Notes under the pieces: generated by a model | The model's database searches: none | The model's input: only the letters and a program-made list of their open reading frames with translations | Told to the model about the DNA's origin: nothing | Assembly: GCA_963677825.2 (NCBI GenBank) | Contig: CAXXEF010000001.1 | Location: 1,922,001-1,986,000 of the forward strand | DNA from: Sporobacter sp963677825 | GTDB taxonomy: Bacteria > Bacillota > Clostridia > Oscillospirales > Oscillospiraceae | Direction: 5' to 3' | DNA length: 64,000 nucleotides | Program-made: the position numbers and the translations under genes | Shown: piece after piece, positions 28,901-36,886 of the stretch | Layout: each line of letters opens with the position of its first letter | Numbering within the stretch: position 1 is the stretch's first letter

Positions 28901-31900
28901 AATACACATATACCGCAATGGATCTGCTAGATACTGTGACATTTAAAGAAACGGCGCAGTCATCATATGAAAAACAGCTCCAGGATTATGATTACGGAAT
29001 TTTGCCTAACGGCAACACGACGTTAGCCGTAACCCAGAACTTTAGCTGGGTCGACTCGGCTAGAACAACGACGACTTACGACTGGGCCGGGAGAGCAATT
29101 CGAGTCGACCAGGCGGATGAAACATACACGACTACTGATTACAATGCAAACGGCACGGTTGATTCAACGACGGATGCCCGGGGCAACACGACGCATTATG
29201 AATATGACGGCCTGAATAGACTTGTACAACAATGGTCGCCCGTTGAGGAGGACAACGATCTTTATTCGTATACTTTAAGTACGTATGATGACGCCGGACG
29301 TGTACTTGAGCAGGCGACATGCAAAGATCTAGTAGGCTATGGTGCTGAGCCTTATACAAACCTGGTCACAACCAGTTTTGTCTACAATGCTGATGGTACA
29401 ATCAAGGAAGAACACAGCAGCAGTGGCGCCTGGACAGAGTATTCTTATGACGACGATGGCAATGTTGAGGACACGTATGTCTATTATGATGCGACCAATT
29501 CGTCACATGAATCGTACGCGTATAATGAGATGGGACAACTTGAAACTAAGAGTGTTTATACTCAGGAAAGGGACATCGAAGGTTATACCAACACATCGAC
29601 CGAGCTTATCCTTGAGTGGTCATACGATTATGACTTAAATGGTAATCTTTATACTGAAACCAATAGCGAAGATGTTACGACTACTTACGGCTATGACCAT
29701 ATGAACCGGCGTATCTCAACAAGCCAGCCTGGAGAAGATGAAAATGGACAACCTGTAACGATCACGACATATGCTTGGTATAATTGGTCAGGCAACTATT
29801 CGGAAACGGTGGATGAGCTTAACAACTGGACATATTATGACTATGATGAAAGAGGCAATCTAAGAACAATCATGCATGAAACGATGTGGGAACAAGTAAC
29901 ACAGTTTTTTGTTTACGATTGGGCAGGGCGAAAAACTGTTGAAGTTAGTCCAAATAATTTCAATATGTGGGTTGACTACTCCTTGATGAACCGTACAGAA
30001 TACTACTATGACGGCATGAACCGTGTAGTGCAAGTTATAGAAGTCTGTTATGACCCGGACAGTGGATTTTTTAAGGATTTTGTCAGCGCAAAATATGAGT
30101 ACGATGGTAACGGGAATGTCTTGAAGTCTTGGGATGCACTTGGCGATGCAGGAGATTATGGCACAGAATACAAATACGATGACGCCAACAGATTAATAGA
30201 AATGACAGATCCTGAGGGACAGCAGGACGCCACAATTCCATTTACAATGCAGTATACGTATGACGGCTTGGGGCGCGTATTAACACAAACCGATGCGAAC
30301 AACGTTGATACTGTCTATACCTATGATGACGACGGTAATGTGCTGACAATTACCGTTGATGGTACGCTGGTTCAGTCGAACACGTACGATCGGAAAGGCA
30401 ACGTTCTCACGTCTACCGATGGTGAAGATAACGTCACGTCGTATACATACAATGATCTAGGAAGTATCCGTAGCATGACGCTACCGGGAGATGCCAGTAT
30501 TCCGAGCCTGACGACGACATATAAATACACCAAGCTCGGACAGGTAGCGGAGTCTCTTGATAGTATGGACAAGCAGCAGCTCATTACTTATGACAATCAG
30601 GGTCGTGTACTGACAACAACGGAACGAAAAAGCAGCGGCAGGCGCAGAATCACGACATTAAACACGTATGATAAAGCCGGCAATCTGCGCTTCGCCACAG
30701 ACGGCAACGGCAATACGACAGAGTATACGTATGATGAATTGAATCGCAATGAAACAGTCGTCGTTACAGTTACCGATGTAAACGATAATACAACAACACA
30801 GACAACAACTTATACGTATGACGACAACGGCAACAAGCTGACGGAGCAGAACTGGCGTGGCAATACATATACGTATACGTACGACCCGTTGGATCGTCTT
30901 ATCTTGTCGACTGATCCAAACGGAAAAACGATTGAAGAGCTTGAATACGATAATAATGGTAATCAAACACAATCAAAGGATGCGCTAGGTAATACGACGC
31001 AGTTCTTCTATGACCGCAACAACAGGCTTTGGAAGACAACCGATGCAGAGGGACATAGCCAGTATCAGCATTACGATGGCGTGGGCAACGTCGTTCAAAG
31101 CGTGGATGCTAACGGGAACGTGACAAACTTCGAGTATGATGGATTTAATCGTCTTATCGAAGTTGAAAATGCGCTGGATGAAATCACGAGTTATACGTAT
31201 GACGACAACGGCAATCTGCTCACACAAACAGACGGTGAAAACAATGTCGCGACAATCACCTATAATTGCCGCAATCTGCCCGTGCAGCGGATCGATCCGG
31301 AAGGAATTCTGCCAGATGAGTCAATAGACGAGACAAAAGCCATCGGCTACACGTATAATGCCGACGGTAGTGTTGCCACGGTCATTGATAAAAATGGCGT
31401 GACGACGTCGTATGACTACGATATTTATGGACGCTTGTTGTCCGTCGTTGCTGGCGGTGAGACAATTAGCTATACCTACGACAACAATGGCAACCAGCTG
31501 AAGGTAACGAATTCTGAGGGGACAATCACGCGCACTTACGACGAGGTAGGCCGCGTTATTACGAAAACTGTGTCCGGTGTTGGGACAAGCACGTTCCAAT
31601 ACGATGTTACTACCGGGATGACTGCAGGTTATGTTGCCGAAATTACGGTCGACTCGGAATCGAACAGCAACACGAAGATTTATGACCCCGCAGGACGGCT
31701 GTATCAGGTTGTTGCCGGTAGCGATACAACAACGTATACGTATTTTGATAATGGTAATCGGGAAAGTGTTACGTATCCCAACGGCCTGACGACGGCGTAC
31801 ACGTACTATGATGACAACCGGCTCAACACAATGTCCAACAAGAACGGTAGTACGGTTCTCAGTGCATTCAACTACGCCTATGATGCGAACGGTAATCTCG

Positions 31901-34110
31901 AAGCAAAGCTGGATAATAACGGAACAACCAGTTATACTTATGATGACCTTAACCGGCTTGAGAGCGTTACGGAGCCGGGTGGAGTGGTCACGGAGTATGA
32001 ATTCGATGCGTCCGGCAACCGCGAGACGGAGACAGTTACAGACGGCAGTGACGTGACGCTGACAACGTATAACTATACTGCGCAAAACCAGCTTGAGACC
32101 GCATCAAAACTCATGAGCGACGACTCAACGGTCACAACGAGCTACTTCTACGATTATAACGGCAACACGCTGTCTAACCACGAAGAGACGTTGAGTGAGA
32201 CGACCGGCGACGCAGGTCTGACGGTGTCCGTACCTGGCGACAGTGAGGGCGCTAGTTATGCCGTCTACACATACGATGTGTTCAACCAGATGACGTCGGC
32301 GGTTGACAATGATAGTGTCTCCACGTTTGTGTACAACGGGGAGGGGCTGCGCACGGGCAAAACCGTCACTAAGGACGAGGAAACCACAACGACAGTATTC
32401 GTCTACGAATACGATAACGTGGTGCTCGAGCTTGACGAAAACGGCAACGAGACAGCGTACAACGTCAATGGCGGTAATACGCTCATCAGCCGCACGTCGA
32501 CTGGTGACGGAACGTTGTATTACCTCTACAACGGCCATGGTGACGTTGTGCAGCTAACAGACGAGTATGGTATAGTAGTCATGAGCTACGATTACGACGC
32601 ATTCGGCGTTGTAACCGAGGCGACCGGCTCAATCACGAACAGCTATCTGTTCAGCGGCTACATGTATGACGAAGAGACGGGCATGTACTATCTCAACGCC
32701 CGGTATTACGACCCGGTGACGGCGAGATTCATGTCTGCGGACACATATCTTGGGGATATTGGTCAGCCGCTGAGCCTGAATCTGTATACATATTGCTATA
32801 ACGAGCCGCTGATGAATTATGATCCGACAGGACATTATGTGTCGCCCACAGATGAGGCGAATCTGTCAGCTCCTCAAATCACGCAGTTAGAGCAACTCTC
32901 AAAAGACTGGGATGCCGCCAATAAAGCAGGAAATACAGATGCCATGAAAGCTGCCAATGAAATGGCCAATGCCATTCGAGCGTCTGCCGGTTACTCCGGC
33001 GGCGGCAACGGCAACTCGATTATTGTAAGTAGCGGCAATACCACAAATACTGTGGTTCTCAATGATACAACAACCGTAAACAACAGTGGTACAATTGTTA
33101 CGGTAGAAGTATTGGCTGGCGCTACCACCGCAATAACTAACTTCGGTACGATCGAAACGCTAAATAACAGCGGCAGTATTAGCACGATCAGTAATCTCGG
33201 CACCATAAAACGCATAATAAACAGCAATAGCGGTAATATCGATTACATAAGTAACACCAGTAGCGGCAATATTGACAGGATCAGCAATGATGGCGAGATT
33301 GGTACAATCAGCAATAGCGGCGAGATTGGTACAATCGGAAATGGCGGCGAGGTTGGCAAAATCACCAATAACAACACCATAGGCACCATAAGAACGGGAA
33401 AAAGCACTAATAACATCATCAATAGAGGTGCTATCGGTAGTATATATACTGGCTCAAACAGTGTTGCAAATGTTAATAATACTGGCCTTATCCGCAGCAT
33501 CAATGTTGGCAGAGGTGGAACGCTTAATGGTACTAATGATGGGTTTGTTGTAACCACAAATGGCGGCACTGGCTATAACCTCACGAATCAATGGAGAGAT
33601 TCATCAGCAACGACGTTACTCTTTTTGAATAATAAGTTTATCCAAAATTATCTGTTGACGACAGCAGATCTTGATGCAGGTGTTGGCGTTTCGAGGATAG
33701 ATGGAAATCTCTATAAAGATTTCTCCAATCCTGTAAATGTAGCCTTAGAAAACGCAGAGCAAGATTTCATAGACCACAAGAGAGACTTTAAGTGGTTCAG
33801 AGACAAAGTTGATCACGAAGCTCCTTGGGACATAAAAGTACCTGAGGTTTGGAACGAGACCATTGCTGCGGATACCTTCCCTGGTAGCTATGATACAGAA
33901 ATTGTAGTGAACGGACAAATCATAACACCTGAACAATTAGGTAATATGACATATGGATATTTAGGTACTGCAGCAGGATTTTCACAAGCGGTTTTAATTG
34001 CTGGTGGCAATTATGCTGCCGGTGGAGTATGGGGCGTAATCACTGGTGCGGATTCTGAATCAGATAAAGAATATATTAAGAAAGGTATCGAATGGTATAA
34101 TAATAAGTAA
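22927..34110 (+). CDS. Giant secreted polymorphic toxin: subtilase + Kelch + RHS + type-44-like toxin tip
   Basis: 3727 residues. Signal peptide (cleaved near residue 32) and charged propeptide to about 185. S8 subtilase about 190-510 with triad D234 (V-L-D-S-G), H294 (H-G-T-H) and S452 (G-T-S-M-S), oxyanion N382. About 15 Kelch repeats, 550-1410 (I-Y-V-x-G-G, W-x-x). RHS/YD repeats 1410-3250 (Y-D-x-x-G-N) forming a shell. RHS core about 3250-3305 (R-Y-Y-D-P..F-M-S-A-D), ending D-P-T-G-H. Then a Gly/Asn/Ile repeat tract 3355-3540 and a tip whose last 110 residues match polymorphic toxin type 44 (W-F-x-x-K-V, Y-G-Y-L-G-T-A-A-G-F, D-K-E-Y-I-K-K-G-I). It probably kills rival cells on contact. 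It is followed 10 bases later by a candidate immunity gene. Confidence 0.93.
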   Translation: MNSNGKRFKKIISVVLSIIILSSAVSLPAFAQVLIEQARYNQILNTDLQGDTSDPSIQQLAHSSESQSESLYEMSDEEKKEEYKKNQEENLKEYKTNRYIVKYVEEKSVPEFSGGGNKNENGEGVDSEKVTSAGIESSTKVHGNKNKDVAVIILKDNMNMADFKQALRSAGLDQNVEYIQPDFVMTVSADPMLSQQWGLEATQIGTGINTTVGADVINAWNNSTGEDIIIAVLDSGFDTSHIDLSGSFYTNANEIPGNGIDDDNNGYIDDVSGWDFFNDDNGVNDVASYYDQWHGTHIAGIIAAQKDNDAGIAGVSPGAMVLPIKIFEGGVAYTSDIVNAIAYADSIGASIINCSWGSLYDNPALEDAISNSDALFVCAAGNNLYNTDNYPVFPAAYTTSYDNVISVAAVDQSGKLCRFSNYGENTVDIAAPGQAIISTWLDDEYQSLDGTSMSAAYASGAAALVYAKGNYTTADAVKARLITSADGITGLQDKVIDGKILNCTYATGSQTEDNTTIYSITDNTILPEIIPYAEPSKDDYQQSGAENYVSYKESMSVARHGLQVVALDGKVYAIGGQMNLSGGYTNIVEAYDPELDSWSTVSSMQYARSYFGAVVYDGQIYVMGGKYDTSSYTNSMEVYNPSTDTWTTLSATMPVAMCAFSATLIDNTDEIYIVGGRNNYYINSVYDFDISTGAWTPKTSLSIPISDHVAFYYNGEICIEGGTTAGGTFTYSEYKYEVSTGATSVSNSACSYLADAAGVLVADRFISIGGINASNSCASSVIHTALVMYRQITSHMLTARTGLGAAVIDGKVYMLGGQNSDGVLSSMEMLDLGWQEKASLPEAINYFETVEVNGKLYAMGGEKLENSTDVRSKTIYVYDTANDTWDTLDTEMPVYAEGFSLTSAYGKIYLIGGNTAETSTADYTNSSAIYEYDPQTDVWTQKNTLSVARHSLSTTLYNGEIFITGGSNGSSLDTVESYNPITNTVTVKNDLPDSYFRHFSCVLNNDLYVFDSSACSAYKYDEASDTWMSLSPSEISNQCFIFTVSDSLYVTRIRINNANISSNPDVYKYLPDEDTFTYARTINDFGCAGIRHVATADNKAYFFSGNSYSTSLFKYEPPASAWGKKASITGTYGLGAAVIGGDIYIAGGNTEFDGEVYINDLSKYSESAHSFETVANMTYARGGLGLAEVGNKIYAIGGQNTSGVVAYVEEYDPFADAWTTKTAIPSATTEMAIASYNDSIYIFGGKNSSGTELSAVRIYNPSTNSWSTGTSMPTARYGCGAGVIDGKIYVAGGFINSGAATSVLEIYDPATNTWDTAKASLPTALGYAGVTASDSLFVIGGFNGYDEISMVFEYSPVLDEWLTWDGPNNVRYDFDAVMTSLGIYVVGGKNSTHCVNDIEFAPVTDLSSDYIHLGEDTINLSGNFSRTYTDLSYTAPGFNVEFSRTYNSGDTRASIISAGWTFGFQGSVTSAGNDAIVRLPNGSGHTFQKNSDGSYTALDSRSTLEKQTDGAYILTTKDQYAYGFNTDGYLSWMRDRSGNEVNITVNSSGQVTQVTDQVGRITTIAYNNDRIDTITDPAGRVVTYSYDGNDRLDQVIKPDGISTYYYYDLDGYLDEITDNEGNSIESITYKDPINNETPKVDTVADRYGNLIAYVYDENEGQLITTDSNGRTNTTWYDNMIYPIRTRDAEGKETRAEYSLEDGLNHYGEVIADTDRNGNTTYYQRDENGNVETQINPDNTTKVYTYDDKNNVTSVKDESNKMTYYVYDANGINLLKTAQPLNGTDVFGVAPDANFVITENEYYTGAEALSQFGQTIYGLLETTTDPEGGETTYTYDSNGYIASIENAELKTMHYDYNELGWLKSVTTPKGNTTSYYYDYNGNLLKQVNPDTGNGHGVVRNVYNFRGDLTQSVEPEQYVETAGLADTTVTFDSEHIQSSVESTYSDLSKGYRYAYLDNGLLETVTDPCGFTTEYTYDLYGNKFSETKPNGAVYEYTYTAMDLLDTVTFKETAQSSYEKQLQDYDYGILPNGNTTLAVTQNFSWVDSARTTTTYDWAGRAIRVDQADETYTTTDYNANGTVDSTTDARGNTTHYEYDGLNRLVQQWSPVEEDNDLYSYTLSTYDDAGRVLEQATCKDLVGYGAEPYTNLVTTSFVYNADGTIKEEHSSSGAWTEYSYDDDGNVEDTYVYYDATNSSHESYAYNEMGQLETKSVYTQERDIEGYTNTSTELILEWSYDYDLNGNLYTETNSEDVTTTYGYDHMNRRISTSQPGEDENGQPVTITTYAWYNWSGNYSETVDELNNWTYYDYDERGNLRTIMHETMWEQVTQFFVYDWAGRKTVEVSPNNFNMWVDYSLMNRTEYYYDGMNRVVQVIEVCYDPDSGFFKDFVSAKYEYDGNGNVLKSWDALGDAGDYGTEYKYDDANRLIEMTDPEGQQDATIPFTMQYTYDGLGRVLTQTDANNVDTVYTYDDDGNVLTITVDGTLVQSNTYDRKGNVLTSTDGEDNVTSYTYNDLGSIRSMTLPGDASIPSLTTTYKYTKLGQVAESLDSMDKQQLITYDNQGRVLTTTERKSSGRRRITTLNTYDKAGNLRFATDGNGNTTEYTYDELNRNETVVVTVTDVNDNTTTQTTTYTYDDNGNKLTEQNWRGNTYTYTYDPLDRLILSTDPNGKTIEELEYDNNGNQTQSKDALGNTTQFFYDRNNRLWKTTDAEGHSQYQHYDGVGNVVQSVDANGNVTNFEYDGFNRLIEVENALDEITSYTYDDNGNLLTQTDGENNVATITYNCRNLPVQRIDPEGILPDESIDETKAIGYTYNADGSVATVIDKNGVTTSYDYDIYGRLLSVVAGGETISYTYDNNGNQLKVTNSEGTITRTYDEVGRVITKTVSGVGTSTFQYDVTTGMTAGYVAEITVDSESNSNTKIYDPAGRLYQVVAGSDTTTYTYFDNGNRESVTYPNGLTTAYTYYDDNRLNTMSNKNGSTVLSAFNYAYDANGNLEAKLDNNGTTSYTYDDLNRLESVTEPGGVVTEYEFDASGNRETETVTDGSDVTLTTYNYTAQNQLETASKLMSDDSTVTTSYFYDYNGNTLSNHEETLSETTGDAGLTVSVPGDSEGASYAVYTYDVFNQMTSAVDNDSVSTFVYNGEGLRTGKTVTKDEETTTTVFVYEYDNVVLELDENGNETAYNVNGGNTLISRTSTGDGTLYYLYNGHGDVVQLTDEYGIVVMSYDYDAFGVVTEATGSITNSYLFSGYMYDEETGMYYLNARYYDPVTARFMSADTYLGDIGQPLSLNLYTYCYNEPLMNYDPTGHYVSPTDEANLSAPQITQLEQLSKDWDAANKAGNTDAMKAANEMANAIRASAGYSGGGNGNSIIVSSGNTTNTVVLNDTTTVNNSGTIVTVEVLAGATTAITNFGTIETLNNSGSISTISNLGTIKRIINSNSGNIDYISNTSSGNIDRISNDGEIGTISNSGEIGTIGNGGEVGKITNNNTIGTIRTGKSTNNIINRGAIGSIYTGSNSVANVNNTGLIRSINVGRGGTLNGTNDGFVVTTNGGTGYNLTNQWRDSSATTLLFLNNKFIQNYLLTTADLDAGVGVSRIDGNLYKDFSNPVNVALENAEQDFIDHKRDFKWFRDKVDHEAPWDIKVPEVWNETIAADTFPGSYDTEIVVNGQIITPEQLGNMTYGYLGTAAGFSQAVLIAGGNYAAGGVWGVITGADSESDKEYIKKGIEWYNNK

Positions 34111-34120
34111 GGAGTTGTAT

Positions 34121-34615
34121 ATGATGAAACTATTTCTAAAGCCAATATTCATTGTTTTTATAAGCATAGTTATTATCTTAATTGTGGGAGTGTTATTTAT
34201 GCACATTCTGTTTCCAACGCCACTTTCAAAAAAAGCAACTGAAAATGAATTTATTAAAAATCAAGATAGTTTTATATTAATTGTTAACTATTTAGTTAAT
34301 TGCGATGAAGATAGTATATATATTCCCAATATTGATGTAAAAGCGTATACTGACATTGACAATTTACAAGTCGCTAGCGCAATTAAGGTTCTATTTAGCA
34401 AGGGCTATAGCGTAATTTCTAAGGATGGGAATACTATTCATTTTCAGCGTTCCACTAGGTTTAGAGATTTTGGCAGCGGTGTTGCTTACTCTCTTGATGG
34501 TAGCGACCCGCAATTACCATACCTTATTAGATTGGAGACATTGTCAGAGCCAAATTGGTATTATTATGAGGAAGATTTTAACGAATATAAGAAGTTGAAC
34601 AATATCAGTATGTGA
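34121..34615 (+). CDS. Candidate immunity protein to the RHS toxin
   Basis: 164 residues: one N-terminal membrane helix (F-L-K-P-I-F-I-V-F-I-S-I-V-I-I-L-I-V-G-V) and a small polar domain ending W-Y-Y-Y-E-E-D-F. No family is recognised. The case for immunity is position: a small gene 10 bases after the toxin tip, same strand, with TAAGGAG overlapping the toxin stop. Polymorphic toxins almost always carry their immunity gene exactly there. A membrane anchor would place it to meet a toxin entering the cell. A longer frame from 34046 overlaps the toxin gene and is less likely. Confidence 0.75.
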   Translation: MMKLFLKPIFIVFISIVIILIVGVLFMHILFPTPLSKKATENEFIKNQDSFILIVNYLVNCDEDSIYIPNIDVKAYTDIDNLQVASAIKVLFSKGYSVISKDGNTIHFQRSTRFRDFGSGVAYSLDGSDPQLPYLIRLETLSEPNWYYYEEDFNEYKKLNNISM

Positions 34616-35224
34616 ATCACTGGAATAGCTGCACTTTACGTGAAGACAAGGCATAACAGGTTTTTACTTAATGTGCCAAATACGATGTAATGTTAGTTAT
34701 TTGCGTGACACAGGAACACATTCCATCCTTTGCCGAAGAAAATATATATGATAAACTAAATAGCGTTAGGGCTGTCTTCAAAAAGGGCAGCCCTTTTCTA
34801 TTTGGGGGTGTTTTGAATAACCCCCCCGCGCTGTGCACAAAAATTCAAGAAAACCCGTGCAATTTGAGCCGCTGCTTTTAAGACTGTTAATGCTATGGAC
34901 TATTCTCTAGCCAGGTTTCTGATTTGACATTGTCGTCTCAAGTAACATCTCTGTACGGATAGAGATACTTGTCAGGGACTTAATATCTCTAAAACCATGC
35001 TGAAAAGAATGATACGTTTTCAAAAAACAAATAGGGCAGCCGTGTTCTTGCATATACGCAGATTCGTTAACTACAAAACTCGTATGTTGGGAGAATGGGC
35101 TAGAGAAGCGTTGCGGTAGCCGCATACAATTAATAAAAATGAAAATGATAAGAAATAACCGTCATAGCTGTAACAAGCGTTACCTAGTTGCTTGGGAAGA
35201 CAGATGAATTTAGGGTATTCTCTT
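34616..35224. other. Non-coding stretch after the immunity gene, with terminator
   Basis: About 600 bases without a supported gene. A hairpin AGGGCTGTCT / AGGGCAGCCCT followed by TTTT at 34768-34797 should end the toxin-immunity transcript. The short frames at 34690 and 34907 have no good ribosome site. Confidence 0.6.
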
Positions 35225-35540
35225 AATCGCCAGAATCGTCTCTATCGTCTTACTGTCTTAGGTATAACTTAATACATAGCAATGGGTAAAGCGTATCAGA
35301 GGATAACGGGGGGCGGTAGAAAGCCCCATGGATTAATCTTGGATTTTACACATAGTAATGGAGGCCCATCAAGGGCCTCCAAAGTTTGTTATTAAGTAGA
35401 AATGGTGTGATCAGTTATTAGCGTTCTCTGATACAGCTCGTAGATTTTCTGGTATGGCGCTTTCTTCACCTACAATAGCAACACCGTCCATGACAAAGTA
35501 AACCAGCTCATATGAGCTGCCAGAAACATCATACTGAACA
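35225..35540 (+). repeat. Right copy of the ~300-bp direct repeat
   Basis: It is the counterpart of 19732-20039 and includes the end of the 35411-36298 gene and the GGAGGCCC/GGGCCTCC hairpin at 35360-35380. Because the complete membrane-protein gene is here, this is the parental copy and the left copy is the duplicate. Confidence 0.88.
35360..35380 (-). terminator. Hairpin after the 35411 gene
   Basis: A perfect 8-bp GC stem with a 5-base loop lies 30 bases past the stop of the minus-strand membrane protein. T residues flank it weakly, and it may be bidirectional. Confidence 0.6.
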
Positions 35541-36298
35541 AAGAAGAAAATGTCTTCTTCAACGCCGAATGCGTTTTCAGCAGTTACCGTATTTGAGATT
35601 ACATATATATCGCCATACCGTTTGCAGTTCCAGCCAAATACTGAAAACTTTGCAGTTTTAGGATAGTTTAATTGGCGCTTAACAACCTGCTCAGCCATAA
35701 TATCAAGTTCTATTGTAACATCTAGATCTGGCAGATAATCAGATACTTGCAGTGGTTCGAAGCCTTTCAGATATAGCTTGACATTATTTATATATCCAAG
35801 AGTAATGCTATCAATTGATAAATCGTCGTCGCAATAAAAATAAAATTCCTCGCCCTCATATTTGAAGGAGTAACTTGGACCACCTGTCCAAGCATTTTCT
35901 TCTTCGAGCTTCATGCTGTTAACCTTAGTGACATCTATACCAATCTGCTTGCACGCGTCGCTAAAATTTTCAGTTATTATCTGGCTGGTGATTGCCTTAA
36001 ACATGGCTGAAGGACTTACAACGGGAGGCTCCTGTGATTGAGCATGCTCAGATATTTGGGGACTAGATGAAGAGGCCGTAGGCTCACTGTCAACTGCTGG
36101 CGTCGTTTTTCCTGAAGCTAAATAGATAATTAGGAATATTGAATAAATGGCACTGATGACGATTGTTATGGTGTTTACTTTCTTTTTAAAGGGTTTTTTG
36201 ATTGCTATGTACAAGATGGCGATATATGGAGCCAGTATAAGCAGCGCGATAGCAATCAACTTACGCTTTCTCTGTACTGCGTCGCTGTTTGAGTTCAT
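35411..36298 (-). CDS. Hypothetical membrane protein with extracytoplasmic domain
   Basis: 295 residues. Two hydrophobic segments lie near residues 14-33 and 43-63, separated by a basic loop (K-K-P-F-K-K-K). A Ser/Thr/Pro-rich linker and a 190-residue soluble domain follow, with W-T-G-G-P-S-Y-S-F-K-Y-E-G-E-E-F-Y and a C-terminal beta-rich part. I do not recognise the family. It is transcribed away from the XRE regulator at 36421, with about 120 bases between starts. Its 3' end was duplicated at 19.9 kb. Confidence 0.75.
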   Translation of the reverse strand: MNSNSDAVQRKRKLIAIALLILAPYIAILYIAIKKPFKKKVNTITIVISAIYSIFLIIYLASGKTTPAVDSEPTASSSSPQISEHAQSQEPPVVSPSAMFKAITSQIITENFSDACKQIGIDVTKVNSMKLEEENAWTGGPSYSFKYEGEEFYFYCDDDLSIDSITLGYINNVKLYLKGFEPLQVSDYLPDLDVTIELDIMAEQVVKRQLNYPKTAKFSVFGWNCKRYGDIYVISNTVTAENAFGVEEDIFFFVQYDVSGSSYELVYFVMDGVAIVGEESAIPENLRAVSENANN

Positions 36299-36356
36299 GT
36301 ATAATCCTCCTGATATTTCATTTCATGACATTTTGCGTAGGAGAATTATACCACAA

Positions 36357-36373
36357 CTTTCACTATAAGTGAA
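36357..36373. promoter_or_regulatory. Candidate operator, TTTCAC inverted repeat
   Basis: TTTCAC and GTGAAA flank TATAA between the divergent membrane-protein and XRE genes. The size and symmetry suit a small Cro-like dimer. Confidence 0.45.
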
Positions 36374-36420
36374 ATACAGACTTCGTTGGAATCTTATACA
36401 ATTTCAGCGAGGTGTTTCGT

Positions 36421-36657
36421 ATGGATAGTAAGCATGCTAACAGGTACAGAAAAATCGGTCAGGCCATTAAGAATTACCGTAAGCAAAAGGGGTTCACGCA
36501 AGAGGAGCTGGCCGATATGATCTCTATCAGTCTCAGCTACCTGACAAAAATCGAGGCCCCTAATTGCGACAAATCGTTTTCACTTGAGGTGTTGTTTGAT
36601 ATAGCGGAGGCTCTAGAAATTAGAGTAACCGAGCTAATTGACTATGATGGTCAATGA
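36421..36657 (+). CDS. XRE-family helix-turn-helix regulator
   Basis: 78 residues forming a complete Cro/C1-type domain: I-G-Q-A-I-K-N-Y-R-K-Q-K-G-F-T-Q-E-E-L-A-D, S-Y-L-T-K-I-E, and L-F-D-I-A-E-A-L-E-I. GAGGTG precedes the ATG. It is divergent from the membrane-protein gene and probably controls genes of element B. Its operator may lie in the 120-base intergenic region, where TTTCACTATAAGTGAAA (a near-perfect inverted repeat at 36357-36373) is a natural candidate. Confidence 0.92.
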   Translation: MDSKHANRYRKIGQAIKNYRKQKGFTQEELADMISISLSYLTKIEAPNCDKSFSLEVLFDIAEALEIRVTELIDYDGQ

Positions 36658-36886
36658 CAAAGGAGCGGGTAATCAGTCAATATTTCACCATAAGAGCAAT
36701 AATTCGTTATAGGAGCATCACTGACACCCATCTGCGGGTAGGCAGAACGAAAAAATTCGTATTTTAGTATAGGGAAATAGAACGTGAAAGAATTGAATGT
36801 TTATATATCTGTAATCATATTAATGCTGTTATCCGAGTGTAATAAATATTCAATAGTAACCGTAATCCAGTGAGGTGACGTAGCCC

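Noticed and set aside
31321..32085. 254-codon antisense frame within the RHS region
   Set aside because: It is a regular by-product of YD-repeat codons; several similar antisense frames occur along the repeat region.
33000..33570. CRISPR-like array
   Set aside because: The repeats are protein-level, of uneven length, inside a continuous reading frame; no spacer structure is present.
34046..34120. Longer start for the immunity gene
   Set aside because: It overlaps the toxin gene and lacks a ribosome site, whereas TAAGGAG precedes 34121.
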